A stretch of DNA of 64,000 bases from Bacillota bacterium (GTDB taxonomy: Bacteria > Bacillota > Clostridia > Acetivibrionales > DTU013). Made by a program: the position numbers and the translations under genes. Positions 7,499-15,911 of this stretch are shown here, in pieces. Position 1 is the stretch's first letter. Each line of letters begins with the position of its first letter. The stretch lies in NCBI GenBank assembly GCA_023412915.1, contig JAEZRE010000012.1, positions 18,818 to 82,817 of the forward strand, in the 5' to 3' direction. Under the pieces are notes generated by a model. That model saw nothing but the letters and a program-made list of their open reading frames with translations, searched no databases and was not told the origin of the DNA.

Positions 7499-8425
7499 TC
7501 AATTATACGGTTCTTCAGGGAATCCCTCCCTGTATTTCCCCCTTGTCTGGACACCGCCGATCCCGGTTTTTCCTGTAATGGTATTGTCAATTACATCCTG
7601 CGCGTCCAGTACTTTGTCTATACCCGTAAAAGCTATCTTTTGACAGACCCTGACGGGGTCCAGCGCATGGATCAGGTCTCTAAAGGGAGCACTGGCAAAA
7701 TTTGCACCGGCCCTTATTATTTCTTTATATAAAGATTGGCACGCTCCCGCAAAAATCACCAGGGAATCCATGTCGCTGATATATCTCCTGGCTTCCCTGA
7801 CCGCTTCTATAAAGTAGCGCGAATTCCTGTAGGATGCGATATTCGTATAGCTGTCCTCACCCTTTATAAAACCGTCGTGACCCGTCAGTACCAATATGTC
7901 GGGCCTGTGTTCCTTCAACAAGGCGGCCACCTTGCCCGGCTGTTCCTTTTCGGGAACATACTGGCCTGTGACCTCCAGCCCGAGTTTTCTGTATTCCTCG
8001 AGACAACTGTCGAGATAATCCTTGTCCCCATCCAAATGGAGTACTTTCCCCGGCCGCTTTATCATGCCCGTTTCATCGTTTGCAGTATCTCTGCTATACG
8101 CTTTTTTTGTGTACCCCTTGAAGCGCGGCATGAAGTAATTTCCTGCATATTCCGATGAAATGCCCCTTTTATCCTGTGACTGTCCGTTTCTGTCTGCAGC
8201 TCTGGTCTGCGCAATCAGGCAGCACCTGTCCTTGTATTCTCTGACCTTATGTTCAGGCTGCACCAGCAGATCCGATTCGGGAGCATCCGCTTCGATCCTA
8301 TAGCTGATCCCTTTCAGGGTAGCTATTCTGTCAGCGCCATTGTTAGTAATATTTACCACCTTGAAAAAGATATCATAGCCATAAGATTTTCTAGCGACTA
8401 TATCACCGATCTTCAGTCCACCCAT
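7499..8425 (-). CDS. yabG: Sporulation-specific cysteine protease YabG
   Basis: A 308-residue protein of the YabG family, which processes spore coat and cortex-related proteins after engulfment (SpoIVA, SafA and others in Bacillus; proCspBA and SleC propeptides in C. difficile). The N terminus (KIGDIVARKSYGYDIFFKV) is the usual start. Catalytic candidates are His183 in VLTGHDGF and Cys229 in FAGACQSL, the caspase-like His/Cys arrangement of the family. The coding strand is minus, upstream of veg. A long AT-rich gap to veg holds the veg promoters. The gene diverges from fhs; the shared intergenic region contains a separated inverted repeat (8455-8513). Confidence 0.96.
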   Translation of the reverse strand: MGGLKIGDIVARKSYGYDIFFKVVNITNNGADRIATLKGISYRIEADAPESDLLVQPEHKVREYKDRCCLIAQTRAADRNGQSQDKRGISSEYAGNYFMPRFKGYTKKAYSRDTANDETGMIKRPGKVLHLDGDKDYLDSCLEEYRKLGLEVTGQYVPEKEQPGKVAALLKEHRPDILVLTGHDGFIKGEDSYTNIASYRNSRYFIEAVREARRYISDMDSLVIFAGACQSLYKEIIRAGANFASAPFRDLIHALDPVRVCQKIAFTGIDKVLDAQDVIDNTITGKTGIGGVQTRGKYREGFPEEPYN

Positions 8426-8454
8426 GTATCCACCACCATCCCTGTTCCGATACG

Positions 8455-8513
8455 GTCACAAATAATAATTTGCCACTGATACATAATATGTTTACAAATA
8501 TGGTATTTGTGAC
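8455..8513. repeat. Spaced inverted repeat between yabG and fhs
   Basis: GTCACAAAT (8455-8463) and ATTTGTGAC (8505-8513) are exact reverse complements 41 bases apart, in the divergent promoter region. It could be a looped operator pair or chance; no factor can be assigned. Confidence 0.35.
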
Positions 8514-8527
8514 AAATGCCCTAAGTA

Positions 8528-8556
8528 TTGTTTTGATAAAAACGGGTTGGTATAAT
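8528..8556 (+). promoter_or_regulatory. fhs promoter
   Basis: TTGTTT (8528-8533), 17-base spacer, perfect TATAAT (8551-8556), about 47 bases upstream of the fhs start codon. Confidence 0.75.
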
Positions 8557-8602
8557 GTAAGTTAAATTGATAATGAAACATTAGTATGAAAGGTTGATCG
8601 AT

Positions 8603-10273
8603 ATGCTAACCGATATAGAAATAGCCCAACAGTCCAGGATGAAACCGATTTCCGAAGTGGCCGCCGCTATCGGCATACAGGAGGATGACCTGGAGCTTTA
8701 CGGCAAATACAAAGCCAAGCTGTCGCCGGAATTGTGGGAAAGGGTCAAAGACCGCAAGGACGGCAAGCTCATCCTGGTTACGGCGATAAATCCAACTCCG
8801 GCCGGCGAAGGGAAAACTACGACCACCGTGGGTCTGGGACAGGCTATGTCGAAAATCGGCAAGAAAGCGATAATCGCACTCAGAGAACCTTCACTCGGGC
8901 CTGTGATGGGCGTTAAAGGCGGTGCGGCCGGCGGAGGTTATTCCCAGGTCGTTCCCATGGAGGATATAAACCTTCATTTCACAGGAGATATGCATGCAAT
9001 CACCGCAGCCAACAATTTGCTGTCAGCTACGATAGACAACCATATACAGCAGGGAAACGAGCTTTGCATAGATCCCAGACAGATTTCATGGAAGAGGGCA
9101 ATGGATATGAACGACAGAGCCCTCAGGAGCATTGTCGTCGGTTTGGGAGGAAAGGCCAACGGAACGCCGCGTGAGGACGGCTTTGTCATAACGGTGGCGT
9201 CGGAGGTCATGGCTATACTGTGTCTTGCCGGCGACCTGACAGATCTTAAAAAAAGGCTCGGAAGGATCATCATAGGGTACACCTATTCGGGCGCGCCTGT
9301 GACAGCATCCCAGTTGAAAGTAGAGGGAGCGATGACTCTGCTGCTGAAGGACGCGATCAAGCCGAACCTTGTACAGACTCTGGAAAACACCCCTGCGTTA
9401 ATGCATGGCGGACCGTTCGCCAATATTGCACACGGCTGCAACAGTATAAACGCCACTAAGCTTGCATTGAAGCTGGCGGACTATGTAATAACGGAAGCGG
9501 GCTTCGGCGCGGATCTCGGAGCCGAAAAATTCTTTGATATAAAATGCCGTTTCGCAGGCTTCAAACCGGATGCCGTCGTTCTTGTCGCAACAATCCGGGC
9601 GTTGAAATACAACGGAGGAGCAAAAAAGGAGAATTTGAAGCTGGAGGATCTGCATTCCCTCAAGTTGGGCTTTACAAATCTGGAGAAGCATGTTGAGAAT
9701 CTAAGAAAATACGGTGTTCCGGTAGTTGTCGCCATCAATCATTTCGATTCAGACACGCATGAGGAGATCGAATACATAAAGACAAGATGCAAAGGCATTA
9801 ATGTAGAGGTCGCATTTTCTCAGGTCTTTGCAAGGGGCGGCGAAGGCGGAAAGGAATTGGCTGAAAAACTCGTACACGTGATTCATAACATACCGTCGTG
9901 CTTCAAAACCCTTTACGACGAAAAAGACCCCGTTAAAGCAAAGATAGAAACCATTGCCAGGGAAATATACGGTGCGCGCGGCGTCACTTACGCTCCTGCA
10001 GCCGATAAAGCCATAAAGAAGCTTGAAGAAATGCACCTCGACAACCTTCCCATATGCATGGCAAAGACGCAGTACTCGCTTTCGGATAACCCGAATATGC
10101 TCGGGAGACCGGAGAATTTTGAGATAAATGTCCGGGAGATAAAGGTATCGGCAGGCGCAGGCTTCATAATTGCGCTGACGGGCGAAATCATGACGATGCC
10201 CGGCTTGCCCAAAGTTCCTGCAGCTGAAAAAATTGATATAAATGAGAACGGCATAATCACAGGGTTGTTCTGA
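8603..10273 (+). CDS. fhs: Formate-tetrahydrofolate ligase
   Basis: A 556-residue enzyme, the normal length of Fhs, which uses ATP to join formate and tetrahydrofolate into 10-formyl-THF. It serves one-carbon metabolism and, in acetogens, the methyl branch of the Wood-Ljungdahl pathway; no other gene of that pathway is in the window, so this gene alone does not show acetogenesis. Signatures include the P-loop region NPTPAGEGKTTTTVGLGQAM (63-82), REPSLGPVMGVKGGAAGGGY and DLGAEKFFDIKCRFAG. The start is the ATG 9 bases after GAAAGG; a TTG three codons upstream is unlikely. It is a single-gene unit with its own promoter, followed by a REP-like hairpin. Confidence 0.98.
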   Translation: MLTDIEIAQQSRMKPISEVAAAIGIQEDDLELYGKYKAKLSPELWERVKDRKDGKLILVTAINPTPAGEGKTTTTVGLGQAMSKIGKKAIIALREPSLGPVMGVKGGAAGGGYSQVVPMEDINLHFTGDMHAITAANNLLSATIDNHIQQGNELCIDPRQISWKRAMDMNDRALRSIVVGLGGKANGTPREDGFVITVASEVMAILCLAGDLTDLKKRLGRIIIGYTYSGAPVTASQLKVEGAMTLLLKDAIKPNLVQTLENTPALMHGGPFANIAHGCNSINATKLALKLADYVITEAGFGADLGAEKFFDIKCRFAGFKPDAVVLVATIRALKYNGGAKKENLKLEDLHSLKLGFTNLEKHVENLRKYGVPVVVAINHFDSDTHEEIEYIKTRCKGINVEVAFSQVFARGGEGGKELAEKLVHVIHNIPSCFKTLYDEKDPVKAKIETIAREIYGARGVTYAPAADKAIKKLEEMHLDNLPICMAKTQYSLSDNPNMLGRPENFEINVREIKVSAGAGFIIALTGEIMTMPGLPKVPAAEKIDINENGIITGLF

Positions 10274-10277
10274 CAGC

Positions 10278-10310
10278 GAAACAAGGGGACGGTTCTTTTG
10301 TTTCGTCCCC
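10278..10310. repeat. REP-like double hairpin after fhs
   Basis: Two mutually exclusive stems share this sequence: GAAACAA (10278-10284) with TTGTTTC (10298-10304), and GGGGACG (10285-10291) with CGTCCCC (10304-10310). The core GGGGACGGTTC with flanking GAAACAA resembles short palindromes associated with Y1-type (RAYT) transposases in many Firmicutes genomes. It also sits where a terminator between the convergent fhs and the next gene would be expected. Confidence 0.5.
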
Positions 10311-10320
10311 CTCCGCCGTT

Positions 10321-11310
10321 TTATAGGAAAAGCCTCTGATATTCGGATAAGAAGGCATTCAGTGGCGCCACTTCATCGATAACCTCCTGCAGTCGTATGA
10401 TGAAGCTCTTCTCGGACCAGCTGCGCCTGCTGTTATAATAGCGGTTGACTACACGCCAGAACTTCTGGGGAAATTCAAGTATGATCTTCATAACAGCCAG
10501 TTCCTCGCTGTTCAAGGTTTTAACCGAATCGTAGGATTGTATTATGAGCTCCGTTTTGGATATGTCCCAATCGCACTTGCGCATTTTCCTGCGTATGAAA
10601 TTGGCTATATCGTACACCCTCAGTTCGTAACAACAATAATCGAAGTTCGTTACAATAACTTTTTCACCCTCCATCAGGATATTATGGTGGGTGTAGTCAT
10701 GATGACAGAAAAGCCCTTCCTGCCTTGTTTTTTCAGCTATAAGAGCATAGCTTGAGGAGTCAAGCTCCTGTGCCGCTTTTTCTCCCAGTTCGATAAAATA
10801 GTCGACATACTGAAGAAAAAGCTGATCGAACCTGCTTTTACCCTTCTTGGCCTGTTTCTTCATCTTCTTTATATCATCGAGCCGTTTTGCGAAAAATCCT
10901 GGAAGCTTGCCCAGGTCATCCTGCACTTTACTGTTTTCGGGAGCCGAATATCCTTTTGAAGCTCTATGCAGGTCGGCTAGGGCGAGCGCGGCTTTTTTTA
11001 CGTCATTATCGCTGTCAAAATTGCTCTCCCGGCCTTCTGAAAATTCCGCCAGGGTATAGCAGCTGTTATTGTACAGAAAGCCCGGTTCTCCCGATAATGT
11101 GCAAATATACCTGTCGGTATTGGCAAAACCGTTACTTGCCAGGTGCTCTTTGGCACCGTGTACGAATCTCAATCTGTCGACAGAAAAAGGTATCTTTTTT
11201 ATGACCTTGCGACCTTGTTCAGTTACAATCATAAACGTATCCTTATATGGAAACAGATTTTTAACTTCCAGTCCATAATTTTCAGCTATTTCTCTTTCCA
11301 TTCCCTGCAT
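10321..11310 (-). CDS. CotS-family spore coat kinase-like protein
   Basis: A 329-residue protein of the CotS/YutH group, which has an aminoglycoside-phosphotransferase-like fold. The N lobe has TEQGRKVIKKIPF; the Brenner motif HHDYTHHNILMEGEKV is intact (catalytic Asp and Asn present). The position equivalent to the DFG aspartate reads VTNFDYCCYEL, that is Asn rather than the usual Asp (family: IDFDYC), so metal binding may be altered. Clostridia carry several such paralogues, some made in sporulation and found in the coat. ATG start 6 bases after GGAGG. It converges with fhs and stands alone. Family assignment good; kinase activity doubtful. Confidence 0.82.
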   Translation of the reverse strand: MQGMEREIAENYGLEVKNLFPYKDTFMIVTEQGRKVIKKIPFSVDRLRFVHGAKEHLASNGFANTDRYICTLSGEPGFLYNNSCYTLAEFSEGRESNFDSDNDVKKAALALADLHRASKGYSAPENSKVQDDLGKLPGFFAKRLDDIKKMKKQAKKGKSRFDQLFLQYVDYFIELGEKAAQELDSSSYALIAEKTRQEGLFCHHDYTHHNILMEGEKVIVTNFDYCCYELRVYDIANFIRRKMRKCDWDISKTELIIQSYDSVKTLNSEELAVMKIILEFPQKFWRVVNRYYNSRRSWSEKSFIIRLQEVIDEVAPLNAFLSEYQRLFL

Positions 11311-11513
11311 GGCAAACCTCCGGCCTTTTGAACACTGGAATCCCCTGATCGCGTATGGATGCGAAACAATAAATTATATGCCGCGCAAATCCCTAATAGA
11401 AGAGTGATATGTCAGGTCTGCTACGTCAGATGTATAGACATACGATATGAAAATATCGTATATTGAAATTGGAGATATGTTCCTCGCATTATTTTAATCG
11501 AAGGGGTTCGCAT

Positions 11514-11759
11514 ATGGGATTGAAATTGCTTGTTCTATTCGCATTGCTACTACTGCTGTGTTTCAGCATATATAACTGGTGGTTCTTGAAAAGCAGGCAA
11601 GGGAAACAGCCGCTTGGGAAAAAGAAGAAGACTGTCTTCGACAGTCATGTATTCTGGGGCGCATTGTCTGTATCGATACTTTTGATAATACTCGGTATAA
11701 CTACATCCGCCATATATTCGCTCATTGTGAGCGTGATGAGGATGCAGCAGGGCGGATAG
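11514..11759 (+). CDS. Hypothetical small protein with two membrane segments
   Basis: An 81-residue protein. Hydrophobic segments at about 2-17 (LKLLVLFALLLLLCFS) and 46-66 (ALSVSILLIILGITTSAIYSL) flank a basic loop (KSRQGKQPLGKKKK), predicting a hairpin-like membrane protein with a positive loop in the cytoplasm. The start chosen is the ATG 7 bases after AAGGGG; an upstream in-frame ATG at 11463 lacks a ribosome site. I do not recognise the family. The stop codon is immediately followed by a dense block of inverted and direct repeats. Confidence 0.6.
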   Translation: MGLKLLVLFALLLLLCFSIYNWWFLKSRQGKQPLGKKKKTVFDSHVFWGALSVSILLIILGITTSAIYSLIVSVMRMQQGG

Positions 11760-12313
11760 GCAGGTCTCGCTTATCATCCAGTATCCAAAGCAATCAAACC
11801 AAGGTGTATCTGGGCAAGATCTGCAGGTCTCGCTTGTTCAGATCATGTTTTTAAGCACCAACATCAGTAGATAAGTCGAACGATAAGTATAAATCCGACT
11901 AAGCGGTCCTGTCTCACGGGTCTTTCCAGCCGCTCTATCCGACTGTACATTCAGAAGCATCGCTCTGGAGAAAAAACATGACTTCACGAACGAGACCTGC
12001 CGATCTCTACAGTAAGCTGCTTCGTGGCCTCTAGAAAAGTGCTTGTTTTCCGATTATTTTGAGAGGACCGACGGGGTTGTTTGCGGAGGTTGTGTTTCCT
12101 GCTCCAGAGCCCTACTGCTACGCGATATGGTCGGAATAGCGGTCTGCAACGCCCGTGAGACAGGACCTCTCACCCCGATTGACTATATACCCCAATACAA
12201 GCTCAATAGTCGGTGCTTGGAAACACAACCGGAGCAGACAGCGCCGGCGGTCCGAGCCCGAGTATATTCCAAGGCAGAGCAGACAGCGCCGGCGGTCCGA
12301 GTCCGAGTATATT
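11760..12313. repeat. Block of nested inverted and direct repeats
   Basis: About 550 bases with no supportable gene. It contains: the 13-mer GCAGGTCTCGCTT twice in direct order (11760-11772, 11823-11835); a 30-bp imperfect inverted pair 11823-11852 / 11971-12000; an exact 16-bp inverted pair GGTCCTGTCTCACGGG (11905-11920) / (12152-12167), with weaker pairing extending about 30 bases further; an exact 12-bp inverted pair GGTTGTGTTTCC (12088-12099) / (12219-12230); and a 37-bp direct repeat (12232-12268 and 12277-12313) with one mismatch. The arms interleave, so they cannot all pair at once. Confidence 0.8.
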
Positions 12314-12330
12314 TAGCGTTGATAAAAAAC

Positions 12331-12358
12331 AAAGGAGAGCCCGACAGGGCCCTCCTTT
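12331..12358 (-). terminator. Intrinsic terminator after nifJ
   Basis: AAAGGAG(A)GCCC pairs with GGGC(C)CTCCTTT across a short loop; on the minus strand it is followed by GTTTTTTA, 25 bases after the nifJ stop codon. Confidence 0.85.
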
Positions 12359-12383
12359 TCAATATTGCTTATTTCGTTTAAGA

Positions 12384-15300
12384 TCAGCCGTTTGCCAGCC
12401 TCTTGTAAGTCTCCAGACGTTCCTGAGCGTTCTTCTGAGCTGCCTCGAACAGAGCTTCGGCTCTTTCCGGGAATGCTCTGGTCAGCGAAGAATACCTGAC
12501 CTCGCTCATTATGAAGTCCTTGTACGATGCAGTCGGCTCTTTGGAATCGAGCACGAACGGATTCTTTCCTTCGTCCTTGAGCGTCGGATTGAACCTGTAA
12601 AGGTGCCAGTAACCTGCCTCGACAGCATTCTTTTCTTCGAGCTGCGACTGGCCCATTCCAAGCTTGAGTCCATGGTTGATGCAAGGTGCGTAAGCGATTA
12701 TGATCGACGGACCGTGGTACTTCTCAGCTTCAATCATAGCCTTGATCAGCTGGTTCTGGTTTGCACCCATAGCAACCTGGGCTACGTAAACGTAACCGTA
12801 GGACATCGCGATCATACCAAGGTCTTTCTTCTTTGTTACCTTGCCGGATGCTGCAAACTGTGCTACAGCGCCGGTAGGTGTGGACTTGGAAGACTGTCCG
12901 CCTGTATTCGAATAAACTTCGGTATCGAATACGAGTATATTGACATCTTCATTGGAAGCAAGTACGTGGTCGAGACCGCCGAAGCCTATATCGTAAGCCC
13001 AACCGTCTCCGCCGAGGATCCACTGGGACTTCTTCACGAGGAATTCTTCTTTTTCCATTATATCCGAAAGAACAGCCTTTACTTCTTCATCGGAAGCCTT
13101 AGGCAGGTATGCTTTCAATACGGCTTTGACCTCAGCCGAAGCTTTCTTCGAGCCTTCGCCGTCTTCCATGCTATCCAGCCAGTTCGTTAGAGCTGCCTTC
13201 ACATCCGCCGGCAGATCCTTTTCGAGGGCCTTCTTGCAGTTATCGGCTATCTTGCTTCTGAGCTGCTTTACAGCAAGGAACATACCGTATCCGAACTCTG
13301 CGTTATCCTCGAACAGTGAGTTGGCCCATGAAGGTCCGAAACCTTTCTTGTTCGAGCAGTAAGGCATCGACGGTGCGCTGCCGCCCCAGATCGACGAACA
13401 GCCAGTTGCATTGGCAACCATCATTCTGTCCCCGAAAAGCTGGGTCATAAGCTTGGCGTACGGGGTTTCACCGCAGCCTGCGCATGCGCCGGAGAATTCG
13501 AGCATGGGTTCCTGGAACTGGCTGCCCTTTACCGTGCTTTCTCCGATAGGATTCTTAGGCTCAACAGTCATAGCGTATTCCCAGTTATCTGCCTGTTCCA
13601 TCTGAGTTTCAAGCGGTTTCATGATCAATGCCTTTTCCTTTGCGGGGCAGACATTTGCACAGCTTCCGCAGCCTGCGCAATCGAGGGCGGAGACCTGAAT
13701 TCTGAAATTCAAGTTTTCAAGACCTTTTCCGATTGCCTTCTTCGACGTAAAGCCTTCGGGCGCCTTCTTCACTTCAGCTTCATCGAGCAGGAACGGCCTG
13801 ATTGCAGCATGCGGGCAAACGTAAGAACACTGGTTGCACTGGATACACTTGTCCATCTGCCATTCCGGAACGTCAACAGCTATACCCCTCTTTTCGTACC
13901 TTGAAGTACCATTCGGGAATGTGCCGTCTTCCATGCCGACAAAGGTGCTGACAGGAAGCTTGTCACCGCGCTGTCCGTTGACGGGCTCGAGTATATCGCT
14001 TATGAATGCCGGTACGTCGCGTGTAGCAGCGGCCTCATCCTTAGCCATACCCCAGTTTGCAGGCACATCGATCTTCTTCAAAGCTTCGACGCCCTTGTCA
14101 ACTGCAAGGTAATTCATGTTGACTATCTTCTCGCCCTTCTTGCCGTAGGTCTTCAGTATTGCGTCCTTCATATATTTTACAGCGTCGTCGAGAGGTATGA
14201 TCTTGGCCAGTTTAAAGAAAGCGGACTGCATGATCATATTGATCCTGTTTCCGAGGCCGATCTCCTTGCCTATTGAAACGCCGTCGAGAATATACATGTG
14301 GATATTGTGCTTTGCGATGAACCTCTTCATGTCGGCGGGCAGCTTTTCGTCGAGCTCTTCCGCAGACCAGCCGCAGTTCAGAAGGAACGTTCCGTTGTCC
14401 TTGAGGTCGCTGATCATGTCGTATTTACCGATGTATGAGGGATTGTGGCATGCAACGAAGTCAGCCTTGTTTATGAGGTATGTTGAATGAATCGGCTTTT
14501 TACCAAATCTGAGGTGCGAGATCGTAACGCCGCCCGATTTCTTGGAGTCGTATGCGAAATATGCCTGCGCATACATGTCGGTGTGGTCGCCTATGATCTT
14601 GATGGAGTTCTTGTTGGCGCCGACGGTACCATCGGAACCGAGTCCCCAGAATTTGCAGCTTACGGTGCCTTCAGGAGCGGTTTCGAGTTCTTCTCCGGCG
14701 TCGAGCGAGAGCTTGGTGACGTCGTCGACTATGCCTATTGTAAAGTGATTCTTCGGGCTCTTTGCCTTAAGATTGTCGTAAACAGCTACGATCTGTGCCG
14801 GGGTGGTATCCTTGGAACCCAGGCCGTAACGTCCAGCTACGATGACAGGAGACATGCCGCTTTCAAACAGAGCTGTGCAGACATCCTGATACAGGGGTTC
14901 TCCAAGCGCTCCGGGCTCTTTGGTTCTGTCAAGGACAGCTATCTTCTTTGCCGTTTCCGGAATGGCCTTCAGAAGGTGTTTCACTGAGAAAGGCCTGTAG
15001 AGATGTACTTTGACAACACCGACCTTTTCGCCCTTCGCCATGAGATAATCGATGGTCTCATCAATAGTTTCACAGACTGAACCCATAGCAACAATTATCC
15101 TGTCTGCATCGGGTGCTCCATAATAATTGAAGAGGCCGTAATTCCTGCCGGTCAGTTTATTGATTTTTTCCATATACTCTTCTACTACCGCAGGCACCGA
15201 ATCATAGTAAGTGTTGCAAGCTTCACGAGCCTGGAAGAATATATCCGGGTTCTGAGCGGTTCCTCTGATGGAAGGATGTTCCGGATTCAACGCCCTTTTC

Positions 15301-15911
15301 CTGAATGCTTTTACTGCATCGTAGTCTACAAGCTTTGCAAGTTCATCATATTCGAGAACCTCTATCTTTTGAAGCTCATGCGAGGTCCTGAAACCGTCAA
15401 AGAAGTTGATGAACGGGACTCTGCTCTTTATTGCGGTGAGGTGCGCTACCGCTGCAAGGTCCATGACTTCCTGCACGCTGTTTTCTGCAAGCAGTGCCAT
15501 ACCTGTCTGGCGGCATGCCATAACGTCGGAATGGTCACCGAATATCGACAGCGCATGACTTGCCAGTGCCCTGGCGCTCACGTGGAACACGCCCGGGAGC
15601 AATTCTCCGGCGATTTTGTAAAGATTCGGTATCATCAGGAGCAAGCCCTGCGATGCCGTGAAGGTAGTAGTCAGCGCGCCTGCCGTGAGGGATCCGTGTA
15701 CTGTTCCTGCAGCGCCGGCTTCGGACTGCATTTCAACAACTTTTACTTCCTGGCCGAAAATATTCTTTCTGCCGGTTGCAGCCCATTCATCTACATGCTC
15801 CGCCATTACAGAAGAAGGCGTAATCGGATAAATGCCTGCGACGTCGGTAAATGCATAGGCTATATGAGACGCCGCGGTATTACCATCCATGGTTTTCATG
15901 TTTTTTCCCAT
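12384..15911 (-). CDS. nifJ: Pyruvate:ferredoxin (flavodoxin) oxidoreductase, single-chain
   Basis: A 1175-residue fused PFOR that converts pyruvate and CoA to acetyl-CoA, CO2 and reduced ferredoxin, the central oxidative step of clostridial fermentation. In order: the N-terminal pyrimidine-binding domain with AYPITPSS-type motif (here AGIYPITPSSVMAEH), the CoA-binding and linker domains, two [4Fe-4S] ferredoxin motifs CIQCNQCSYVCP (about 690) and CAGCGSCANVCP (about 745), the cluster ligand CAGCGETPYAKL, and the TPP motif GDGWAYDIGFGG with NTGGQSSKSTPTG (about 967-1015). Length matches the family. ATG start 8 bases after GGGGAG. It is monocistronic with its own terminator; a perfect palindrome lies between its probable promoter and start. 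Confidence 0.98.
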   Translation of the reverse strand: MGKNMKTMDGNTAASHIAYAFTDVAGIYPITPSSVMAEHVDEWAATGRKNIFGQEVKVVEMQSEAGAAGTVHGSLTAGALTTTFTASQGLLLMIPNLYKIAGELLPGVFHVSARALASHALSIFGDHSDVMACRQTGMALLAENSVQEVMDLAAVAHLTAIKSRVPFINFFDGFRTSHELQKIEVLEYDELAKLVDYDAVKAFRKRALNPEHPSIRGTAQNPDIFFQAREACNTYYDSVPAVVEEYMEKINKLTGRNYGLFNYYGAPDADRIIVAMGSVCETIDETIDYLMAKGEKVGVVKVHLYRPFSVKHLLKAIPETAKKIAVLDRTKEPGALGEPLYQDVCTALFESGMSPVIVAGRYGLGSKDTTPAQIVAVYDNLKAKSPKNHFTIGIVDDVTKLSLDAGEELETAPEGTVSCKFWGLGSDGTVGANKNSIKIIGDHTDMYAQAYFAYDSKKSGGVTISHLRFGKKPIHSTYLINKADFVACHNPSYIGKYDMISDLKDNGTFLLNCGWSAEELDEKLPADMKRFIAKHNIHMYILDGVSIGKEIGLGNRINMIMQSAFFKLAKIIPLDDAVKYMKDAILKTYGKKGEKIVNMNYLAVDKGVEALKKIDVPANWGMAKDEAAATRDVPAFISDILEPVNGQRGDKLPVSTFVGMEDGTFPNGTSRYEKRGIAVDVPEWQMDKCIQCNQCSYVCPHAAIRPFLLDEAEVKKAPEGFTSKKAIGKGLENLNFRIQVSALDCAGCGSCANVCPAKEKALIMKPLETQMEQADNWEYAMTVEPKNPIGESTVKGSQFQEPMLEFSGACAGCGETPYAKLMTQLFGDRMMVANATGCSSIWGGSAPSMPYCSNKKGFGPSWANSLFEDNAEFGYGMFLAVKQLRSKIADNCKKALEKDLPADVKAALTNWLDSMEDGEGSKKASAEVKAVLKAYLPKASDEEVKAVLSDIMEKEEFLVKKSQWILGGDGWAYDIGFGGLDHVLASNEDVNILVFDTEVYSNTGGQSSKSTPTGAVAQFAASGKVTKKKDLGMIAMSYGYVYVAQVAMGANQNQLIKAMIEAEKYHGPSIIIAYAPCINHGLKLGMGQSQLEEKNAVEAGYWHLYRFNPTLKDEGKNPFVLDSKEPTASYKDFIMSEVRYSSLTRAFPERAEALFEAAQKNAQERLETYKRLANG

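Noticed and set aside
12043..13190. Long plus-strand reading frames over the repeat block and the end of nifJ
   Set aside because: They run antisense to nifJ or through the repeats, have no ribosome sites and show no recognisable protein.
15576..15591. parS-like sequence in nifJ (complement of GTGTTCCACGTGAGC)
   Set aside because: Only the central part matches; the right arm lacks GAAACA, and it is explained by the conserved nifJ coding sequence.
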